From assembly GCF_000337675.1 (NCBI RefSeq), contig NZ_AOIB01000003.1, positions 1-33,184 of the forward strand: a stretch of DNA of 33,184 nucleotides, written 5' to 3'. A model generated the notes under the pieces. The model was not told where the DNA came from and searched no databases. It worked only from the letters and a program-made list of their open reading frames with translations. The translations under genes and the position numbers were made by a program. Position 1 is the first letter of the stretch, and every line of letters begins with the position of its first letter. The stretch comes from Natronococcus amylolyticus DSM 10524 (GTDB lineage: Archaea; Halobacteriota; Halobacteria; Halobacteriales; Natrialbaceae). Shown here piece after piece: positions 28,247 through 33,184 of this stretch.

Positions 28247-28711
28247 TTACTCCATCACGTCGAGATCCCGATAGTAGGTGACCGGACAGGGCGCGGCGAG
28301 GATGATCTCCTGGGAGACCGACCCGAGCACCGCCTTCTCCGCGGGAGAGCGTCGACGTCCGCCGACAATAAGCCGATCGGCGTCGACCGCCCGCGCCAGT
28401 TCGACGACCTCGGTGCCGACGTCGCCGAGCGCCCCGCGGACCTCGGTCTCGACCCCCGCGGCCGAGAGGCGCTCCTCGAGGTCGGGAACCGGCGGCCGGC
28501 GGGCCGCGACCGCGGTGGGGTCGACGTCCTCGACGCGCTCGTCGAAGCCCAGGTTCTCGCGGAACTCCTCGTACTCCGCCTCGGTGAAGGCGTGGCCGAT
28601 CACGACGGTCGCCTCGAGCGGGGCCGCGATCTCGAGGACGGTCTCGGCGAGCTCCTCGGCCCGGACGGTGTCCATCGGCCCGACCGCGAGCAGGACGGTA
28701 TCGATAGCCAT
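28247..28711 (-). CDS. Universal stress protein UspA family
   Basis: The 154-aa single-domain protein starts with TVLLAVGP and ends with the UspA nucleotide loop: GGRRRSPAEKAVLGSVSQ gives G-x2-G-x9-G-S, the ATP-binding version, then PCPVTYYRD. ATP-binding Usp proteins act in stress responses, usually as dimers; the specific role is unknown. The ATG at 28711 is preferred over upstream codons because TAGTTAAG (28736-28743) lies about 28 nt before it. A close paralogue follows upstream with the same layout, and both share the PCPVT ending. Confidence 0.93.
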   Translation of the reverse strand: MAIDTVLLAVGPMDTVRAEELAETVLEIAAPLEATVVIGHAFTEAEYEEFRENLGFDERVEDVDPTAVAARRPPVPDLEERLSAAGVETEVRGALGDVGTEVVELARAVDADRLIVGGRRRSPAEKAVLGSVSQEIILAAPCPVTYYRDLDVME

Positions 28712-28735
28712 GTGAGTACGTGACGGTGCTATCTG

Positions 28736-28743
28736 CTTAACTA
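28736..28743 (-). promoter_or_regulatory. TATA box of the first UspA gene
   Basis: On the minus strand TAGTTAAG is centred about 28 nt before the ATG at 28711. Its presence shows this gene is transcribed separately from the second UspA gene. Confidence 0.6.
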
Positions 28744-28867
28744 TTCCCGATCCCGCAACGGGTGGCGCAGCCAAGCGCTCCAGGAACCACCCCGGCGTAA
28801 TCGACGGACCGCGAGAGCGATGAGTCGGACTCCAAGCGGTGGTCGATCGGCGTTTCGGCCGAGGGAC

Positions 28868-29335
28868 TCAGTCGCCGTTCTCCTCGTCTCCGCGGACGAA
28901 CGTCACCGGACACGGCGAGGAGAGCAGGACCTCCTGAGCCGTCGAGCCGAAGACGGCCTTCCCGGTTGGCGAGCGACGGCGACCGCCGACGACGACCCGG
29001 TCGGCGGCGACCCCGGTCGCCAGCTCGACGATCGTCGAGCCGTGGTCGCCGATGTCGCCGCGGATGTCGTAATCGACGTCCGCCTCGTCGAACTTCCGGC
29101 GCAGGTCTCTAATCGTCGAGTGCCGAGAGGCGACCTCGTCTGGACGGACCTGGCCACTCCCGTCGTCCATCTCGAGGTTCTCGAGCACCTCGTTGTACTC
29201 GTCCTGGGTGAAGATGTGGGCCAGAACGACCGTCGCGTTCGCGGGCTGTGCGACTTCGATCACCGTCTCCGCGAGCTCGTCGGTTCGGTCGGCGTCGCCC
29301 GGACCGACGGCGAGGAGAATCGTTTGTAACGTCAT
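28868..29335 (-). CDS. Universal stress protein UspA family, second paralogue
   Basis: The 155-aa protein is clearly related to its neighbour: TILLAVGPGDADRTDELAET at the start, FTQDEYNEVLENL in the middle, GGRRRSPTGKAVFGSTAQ as the ATP loop and PCPVTFVRG near the end. The pair is best explained by tandem duplication. This copy is separated by 156 nt and has its own TATA box (ATTTAA, 29361-29366), so the two could respond to different conditions. It is divergent from the SDR gene. Confidence 0.93.
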   Translation of the reverse strand: MTLQTILLAVGPGDADRTDELAETVIEVAQPANATVVLAHIFTQDEYNEVLENLEMDDGSGQVRPDEVASRHSTIRDLRRKFDEADVDYDIRGDIGDHGSTIVELATGVAADRVVVGGRRRSPTGKAVFGSTAQEVLLSSPCPVTFVRGDEENGD

Positions 29336-29360
29336 ACCGTCCCTATGTCTCGGTGCCGAC

Positions 29361-29366
29361 TTAAAT
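29361..29366 (-). promoter_or_regulatory. TATA box of the second UspA gene
   Basis: On the minus strand ATTTAA is centred about 28 nt before the ATG at 29335, again a leaderless spacing. Confidence 0.6.
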
Positions 29367-29445
29367 TCGGGAGTTCCGGGGCTGGTTCTGCGCGCTGATA
29401 ACCGGTTCCGGGTCGCTTTTCTCCGCTGTTGCCGACGAACGGAGT

Positions 29446-30186
29446 ATGAACGATCCCGACCTTTCGGACCGAACCGTCCTCGTCACTGGTAGCGCGCGGG
29501 GCGTCGGCCGCGAACTCCTGCTCGCGACCGCCGACTGCGGGGCAAAAACGGCGGTGCACTACCACACTAGCGCCGACGCCGCCCGTGAGGTCGCCGAGGA
29601 AGCCCGCGACCGGGGCGCGCCCGAGGCGATGACCGTCCAGGGCGACGTCACCGACCCCGAGAGCGTCGACGGACTGTTCGCGGCCGTCGAGGCCGAGCTC
29701 GGCGACGTCGACGTCCTCGTGAACAACGTCGGCGACTTCGCGCCCGCCCACTGGGAGGAGATCGAGTTCGAGCGCTGGAACCGGGTGCTCGAGACCAACC
29801 TCAACGGAACCGCCCTCTGTTCGAAGCGCGCGCTCCCGGCGATGCGGGAGGCCGACTACGCTCGGATCGTCAACGTCGGCTACGCCTCCTCCGAGAAGGG
29901 CCTGGTGAGCCCCAAGAACTTCCCCTATTTCGTCGCGAAGGCAGGCGTGTTGATGTTCACTCGGATGCTCGCTGCCGACACCCAGGACGACGGGATCACC
30001 GTCAACGCCGTCTCGCCGTACGTCGTCGAGAACTCCGACGAGTTCCCGGAGGACCTCCCGCGGGACCGCCCCGCGAGCTTCGAGGACCTGGTTAACCCAC
30101 TGCTGTTCTTCCTCGATCCCGACAGCGGGTACGTCAGCGGCGAAAATATCGAGGTCGACGGCGGCTGGCTGCCCGAGGACGTGTAG
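29446..30186 (+). CDS. SDR-family oxidoreductase, FabG-like
   Basis: The 246-aa classical short-chain dehydrogenase has the nucleotide loop TGSARGVG (14-21), NNVG (93-96) in place of NNAG, an active-site Ser (148 or 149), Tyr161-x3-Lys165 (YFVAK), and the C-terminal VDGGW motif of FabG-like enzymes. It oxidises or reduces a hydroxyl/keto group with NAD(P)(H); the substrate is unknown, and 3-oxoacyl reductases are the closest in layout. A CTTTTC element lies about 27 nt upstream. Its last 13 codons plus stop are duplicated 211 nt downstream, and an intrinsic-type terminator follows the stop. Confidence 0.93.
   Translation: MNDPDLSDRTVLVTGSARGVGRELLLATADCGAKTAVHYHTSADAAREVAEEARDRGAPEAMTVQGDVTDPESVDGLFAAVEAELGDVDVLVNNVGDFAPAHWEEIEFERWNRVLETNLNGTALCSKRALPAMREADYARIVNVGYASSEKGLVSPKNFPYFVAKAGVLMFTRMLAADTQDDGITVNAVSPYVVENSDEFPEDLPRDRPASFEDLVNPLLFFLDPDSGYVSGENIEVDGGWLPEDV
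30145..30186 (+). repeat. Direct repeat copy A: 3' end of the SDR gene
   Basis: The last 42 nt of the SDR gene match 30356-30397 at 41 of 42 positions. The only difference, G at 30153 versus A at 30364, is silent (GAG/GAA for Glu). Confidence 0.93.
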
Positions 30187-30203
30187 CGACACGAGCGGCC
30201 GAA

Positions 30204-30231
30204 CCGCGGCGCAAGGCGCCGCGGATTTTTT
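30204..30231 (+). terminator. Intrinsic-type terminator after the SDR gene
   Basis: CCGCGGCGC (30204-30212), loop AAG, GCGCCGCGG (30216-30224) form a perfect 9-bp GC stem, followed by T6 at 30226-30231 and another T4 shortly after. The placement 18 nt after the SDR stop fits termination. Confidence 0.75.
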
Positions 30232-30264
30232 GGGCTTTTGCTGAGCGAAGCGAAGCAACGGTCA

Positions 30265-30298
30265 GCGAGAGCCTACGCTCTCGCCGGACAGATTTTTT
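30265..30298 (+). terminator. Second hairpin with T-tract
   Basis: GCGAGAGC (30265-30272), loop CTAC, GCTCTCGC (30277-30284) form an 8-bp perfect stem; T6 follows at 30293-30298. It looks like a back-up terminator or part of the inserted element. Confidence 0.5.
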
Positions 30299-30310
30299 GC
30301 GAGGAGCGGT

Positions 30311-30327
30311 CGCTCGCCGAGCGAGCG
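30311..30327. repeat. Third hairpin of the cassette
   Basis: CGCTCGC (30311-30317), loop CGA, GCGAGCG (30321-30327). The 7-bp stem is perfect and has no T-tract directly after it. Confidence 0.5.
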
Positions 30328-30355
30328 CCCCGACGACGTAAAAAGGTGGGTGTAG

Positions 30356-30397
30356 AATATCGAAGTCGACGGCGGCTGGCTGCCCGAGGACGTGTAG
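30356..30397 (+). repeat. Direct repeat copy B: detached SDR gene tail
   Basis: This copy encodes the same residues as the SDR C-terminus (NIEVDGGWLPEDV plus stop) but is preceded in frame by a TAG, so it is not translated as part of any gene. It lies 51 nt before the DUF2071 start. Confidence 0.9.
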
Positions 30398-30448
30398 GCA
30401 CTCGTTTCCGGCGCGAGCTTTTTCGGTGTGCTCGTCGCGGAAGTCGGT

Positions 30449-31138
30449 ATGACACTCCCGGTCGCGATGGGGTGGCGCCACCTCCTGTTCGCGAGCTGGC
30501 CGGTCGCGCCCGCCGTCGTCGACGCCCGTCTTCCGGACGGTCTCGAGCCCGACACCTACGACGGGCGCGCGTGGCTCTCGATCGTTCCGTACCGCAACGT
30601 CGCCGTCCGTCCCCGCGGCGCGCCCGCGAGGCTGGGCTTCGGGCTTCCCGAACTCAACCTCCGGACCTACGTTCGTCGGGATGGGGAGTCGGGAGTCTAC
30701 TTCTTCAGCCTCGACGCCGACGGCCTCCTCGGCGTCCTCGCCGCCCGGCTCACCCACCGCCTGCCGTACTACAACGCGCGCATCGAGATGCGGTTGGGGT
30801 CGAGACAAGTCTCGTTCGCGAGCGAGCGCCGCCACCCGGGCGCGACCCCGGTCCGGTTCGCGTGTCGATACGAACCCGTGGGCGAGCCGTTCGCGCCGAA
30901 CCCCGACTCGCTCGCGGCGTTTCTCACCGAGCGCTACCGGTACTACACGACGGGACGTCGGGGCGAACTCCGCTCCGCCGACCTCGTCCACGAGCCCTGG
31001 TCGCTCCGGCCGGCAACGGTCGCCCTCGAGACGAACACGCTCTTCGAGGCCAACGGCTTCGATGCCCCGGCGACGTCCCCGGTCTGTTACTACAGCCCAG
31101 GGGTCGACGTCGTCTCCTCGAGAAACCGACCCCGCTGA
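30449..31138 (+). CDS. DUF2071 (YqjF-like) family protein
   Basis: The 229-aa protein has family landmarks: WRHLLFASWPV at the N-terminus, DGRAWLSIVPYR (about 37-48), LPELNLRTYVRRDGESGVYF (about 67-86) and SLDADG. DUF2071 proteins are soluble and their biochemical role is not established. ATG 30449 is chosen because T5 (30419-30423) sits about 28 nt upstream, and the residues from the longer frame do not match. It ends with a polar tail. The next gene, MOSC, begins 133 nt later under its own promoter. Confidence 0.9.
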   Translation: MTLPVAMGWRHLLFASWPVAPAVVDARLPDGLEPDTYDGRAWLSIVPYRNVAVRPRGAPARLGFGLPELNLRTYVRRDGESGVYFFSLDADGLLGVLAARLTHRLPYYNARIEMRLGSRQVSFASERRHPGATPVRFACRYEPVGEPFAPNPDSLAAFLTERYRYYTTGRRGELRSADLVHEPWSLRPATVALETNTLFEANGFDAPATSPVCYYSPGVDVVSSRNRPR

Positions 31139-31240
31139 GACGGGCTACTGAAAGTCAGTGCCTGAGGGCCGAAACCCGCCCTGCGGTCGATCCCGTAACC
31201 CAGGACAGCGGACCGTACGAACCCGGGCGGGAAGCGATCG

Positions 31241-31246
31241 ATATAC
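31241..31246 (+). promoter_or_regulatory. TATA box of the MOSC gene
   Basis: ATATAC is centred about 28 nt before the GTG at 31272 and supports that unusual start codon. Confidence 0.6.
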
Positions 31247-31271
31247 CTCGACGGCGTCCCTGTAGACGCCC

Positions 31272-31772
31272 GTGACTACTACCGGACAGCTCCGTGGAAT
31301 CCACGTCGCTCCCGAGCAGGGGGCGCCGACGAGATCGATCGAGACGGCTCGAGCGCTCGCCGGGCGAGGGCTCGAGGGCGACCGCTACTGTCTCGCCGAC
31401 CCCGAGACGGACGACCAGTCCGACGATCGTGCGGGAGGCACGTTCGCCGACCGCGACGGCAGCGACCTCACGCTCATCGAGACGGAGGCGCTCGCGGCCG
31501 TCGAGCGAGACTACGACATCGCGCTCGAGCCCGGCGTCCACCGGCGCAACCTGACGACGGAGGGGGTCGCGCTGAACCACCTCGACGGCGAACGGTTCAG
31601 GGTCGGCGACGTCGTCTGCGAGGGCGTCGAACTCTGTGAGCCCTGCTCGTACCTCGAGCGCCACCTCGCCGAAGACGGAGTCCGCGAGGCGCTGGTCCAC
31701 CGCGGCGGGCTCCGAGCGCGGATTCTCGAGGGTGGCGTCCTGACAGTCGGGGATCGGCTCGAGAGGCACTGA
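31272..31772 (+). CDS. MOSC-domain protein
   Basis: The 166-aa protein begins at a GTG with a TATA box 28 nt upstream. MOSC features are visible: RGLEGDRYC (about 32-40), LTLIETEAL, then GVHRRNLTTEGVALNHLDGE (about 88-107) and a Cys pair, Cys122 and Cys125 (LCEPCSYLE), of which one is the sulfur-carrying residue of the family. MOSC proteins move sulfur or bind the molybdenum cofactor in molybdoenzyme assembly or act in mARC-like reductions. Which of these applies is unknown; no molybdopterin gene is adjacent. Confidence 0.9.
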   Translation: MTTTGQLRGIHVAPEQGAPTRSIETARALAGRGLEGDRYCLADPETDDQSDDRAGGTFADRDGSDLTLIETEALAAVERDYDIALEPGVHRRNLTTEGVALNHLDGERFRVGDVVCEGVELCEPCSYLERHLAEDGVREALVHRGGLRARILEGGVLTVGDRLERH

Positions 31773-31881
31773 GCGTCGGCGAGCATTCGAGGGGAGATCC
31801 CGCGGGCTCGCACACGTTCGCCCGTTCAAACGGCGGTGGCAACATAAACGTACATTGCCGCGCAGTCCCAGGATTCGCGTA

Positions 31882-32679
31882 ATGAACGAGCCCGGCGTCC
31901 AGTCGCTGATGGACCAGGAGACGCTCGACGAACGGGTGCGAGCCGGCGACGCTCCGGCGTGGGTCGAAGCGCACTGGCGGTCGTTCCAGGAGGGGTTGCT
32001 CGGCGAACGGAACGGGACGCCGTTTCCCTGCTTCTTCGGCGCGGAGTCGGTCCAGCAGGGCGAGCCGCTGTACACCGCGGTGCCGTCGACGTCCGACGCC
32101 GACGCCCTGTTGACCCTGCGCGATCGGATCCTCGAGTACCTCGAAATCTACCGCGAGCACTCGCCGCGGGCCTCGCTGGTCACCTTCTTCAAACCGCCCG
32201 CGGAGCCCCTCTCTGAGCGGGAGTACCACGAGACGCTGTGGCACATTCTGCAGACGCTGCACTGCCACGATCCCGAGCCCTGGCCCGAGGAGATCCCGAC
32301 GGACCCCGACGACGAGCGCTGGGAGTTCTGTCTGGGCGGCGAGCCGATGTTTCCGACCTGTCGGGCGCCGTTCTACGACGACCGCAAGAGCCGGTACTGC
32401 CCGATCGGGCTCGAGGTGACGTTCCAGCCCCGCGCGCTGTTCGAGAACCTCGGCGTGACGGCCGACACCCACGCCGGCCAGCAGGCCCGCGACGTGATCC
32501 AGGACCGCCTCGAGGGGTACGACGGCGTCTGCCCCCACGCGGACCTGGGCGACTGGGGCGTCGAGGGCGACCGCGAGTGGCCCCAGTACATGCTGACGGC
32601 CGACGACGCCCAGTCGCCCGAGGAGTGTCCGATGACGGTCACTCGAGATCATCCGAAACCCGGTGCGCAGTTGCCATGA
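31882..32679 (+). CDS. YqcI/YcgG (GntA-like) family protein
   Basis: The 265-aa protein carries the family's FPC motif (NGTPFPCFFG, Cys50 region) and a later Cys/Pro cluster (FPTCRAPFYDDRKSRYCPIG), plus TLWHILQTLHCHD. The family was long uncharacterised; one member, GntA, is a heme-dependent N-hydroxylase in guanitoxin biosynthesis, so a heme enzyme acting on a nitrogen group is a reasonable guess and no more. The ATG at 31882 is preferred over an upstream in-frame TTG. The stop overlaps the start of the cysteine hydrolase gene (ATGA), suggesting the two act together. Confidence 0.85.
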   Translation: MNEPGVQSLMDQETLDERVRAGDAPAWVEAHWRSFQEGLLGERNGTPFPCFFGAESVQQGEPLYTAVPSTSDADALLTLRDRILEYLEIYREHSPRASLVTFFKPPAEPLSEREYHETLWHILQTLHCHDPEPWPEEIPTDPDDERWEFCLGGEPMFPTCRAPFYDDRKSRYCPIGLEVTFQPRALFENLGVTADTHAGQQARDVIQDRLEGYDGVCPHADLGDWGVEGDREWPQYMLTADDAQSPEECPMTVTRDHPKPGAQLP

Positions 32680-33184
32680 CAGAGAAGGAGGACGATACGG
32701 AGCCGGCGCTGATACTGATCGACCTCCAGGAGGGGTTCGGCGACCCGTCGTGGGGAACGCGGAACAACCCCGACGCCGAACGGCGCGCAAGCGAGCTGCT
32801 CGAGGCCTGGCGCGAGGCCGACCGCCCGGTCGTCCACGTCCGCCACGACTCGAGCGAACCCGACTCGCCGCTGCGAGGCGACGGGCCGGGCTTTGCGTTC
32901 AAAGCCGAGACGGCGCCCGCTGGAGGTGAGGCGACGTTCGAGAAGTCGGTCAACAGCGCCTTTATCGGAACGGGCCTCGAGTCCTGGCTCCGCGAGCGCG
33001 GGCTCGAGCGGGTCGTCCTCGTCGGGCTCACGACCGACCACTGCGTCTCGACGACGGCCCGGATGGCCGAGAACCTCGGCTTCGAGCCGACGGTGGTCGC
33101 CGACGCGACGGCGACGTTCGACCGGGAGTTCGACGGCGAAGCGTTCGACGCCGAGACGATCCACCGGACGGCGCTGGCCCAGCT
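32676..33184 (+). CDS. Cysteine hydrolase (isochorismatase family), truncated at window end
   Basis: The visible 169 residues include the full catalytic triad of the family: Asp16 (LIDLQEGF), Lys90 (FEKSVNSAF) and Cys123 (TTDHCVSTTARM). About 20 residues are probably missing because the window ends. Members hydrolyse amides or vinyl ethers (nicotinamide, isochorismate, N-carbamoyl compounds); the exact substrate cannot be told. The ATG overlaps the upstream gene's TGA, so it is translationally coupled to the YqcI/GntA-like protein. Confidence 0.9.
   Translation, partial: MTEKEDDTEPALILIDLQEGFGDPSWGTRNNPDAERRASELLEAWREADRPVVHVRHDSSEPDSPLRGDGPGFAFKAETAPAGGEATFEKSVNSAFIGTGLESWLRERGLERVVLVGLTTDHCVSTTARMAENLGFEPTVVADATATFDREFDGEAFDAETIHRTALAQ

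Larger units (their letters stand above)
30187..30355. other. 169-nt hairpin cassette between the repeats
   Basis: This insert contains three perfect hairpins (stems of 9, 8 and 7 bp), two T6 tracts and the run GAGCGAAGCGAAGC. No convincing frame is present. Haloarchaeal intergenic DNA often carries such structured, repeat-like elements, so it may be a mobile intergenic element; that is inference. Confidence 0.55.

Overview
This is a high-GC haloarchaeal chromosome segment, probably from the Natrialbales (Natrinema/Haloterrigena-like; the lineage is inferred from signature genes and the hyperabundance of the hexamer CTCGAG, not from a marker tree). Support comes from very acidic proteins, archaeal-type translation proteins (EF-1 alpha, archaeal ProRS), Tat-type signals, and TATA boxes centred about 27 nt before start codons, as expected for leaderless transcripts. 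The first 18 bases match the Tn5/Nextera mosaic end, so the window starts at an artificial contig edge.

Layout. 1-2.9 kb: truncated NAD-dependent epimerase (-), DUF123 protein (+), AhpD-like peroxidase-related enzyme (+), MscS channel (-), and a broken small membrane-protein gene (+). 2.9-7.5 kb: glutamate synthase large subunit (-), preceded by an AT-rich promoter island. 7.9-11.1 kb: ProRS (-) and a divergent Tat-exported GH13 alpha-amylase (+). 11.1-13.2 kb: quinone-reductase-like MDR enzyme (+), a tiny acidic Tat lipoprotein (-), a Nudix hydrolase (-). 13.4-20.2 kb: three tightly overlapping genes (-) that resemble an archaeal AddAB/RecBCD-type helicase-nuclease: a helicase-dead AddB/RecC-like protein, a small Fe-S Cas4/AddB-nuclease-like protein with a degenerate active site, and a complete UvrD-type helicase with a C-terminal Fe-S PD-(D/E)xK nuclease. 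20.2-21.4 kb: CBS-pair protein and a small unknown protein (+). 21.57-22.4 kb: tRNA-Ala(CGC) (-) and a rhomboid protease (-). 22.5-25.9 kb: ACT protein, homoserine dehydrogenase, EF-1 alpha, uS10 (all -). 26-29.3 kb: NifU-like protein (-), ROK sugar kinase (-), unknown protein (+), two UspA paralogues (-). 29.4-33.2 kb: SDR oxidoreductase, DUF2071 protein, MOSC protein, YqcI/GntA-like protein and a truncated cysteine hydrolase (all +).

The most interesting items are the three-gene helicase-nuclease locus; a 42-bp duplication of the 3' end of the SDR gene that flanks a 169-nt cassette of hairpins and T-tracts; a short relic shared by two distant intergenic regions with codon-like divergence; a possible 15-codon leaderless leader peptide overlapping the ACT-hom operon start; and the strong excess of CTCGAG.
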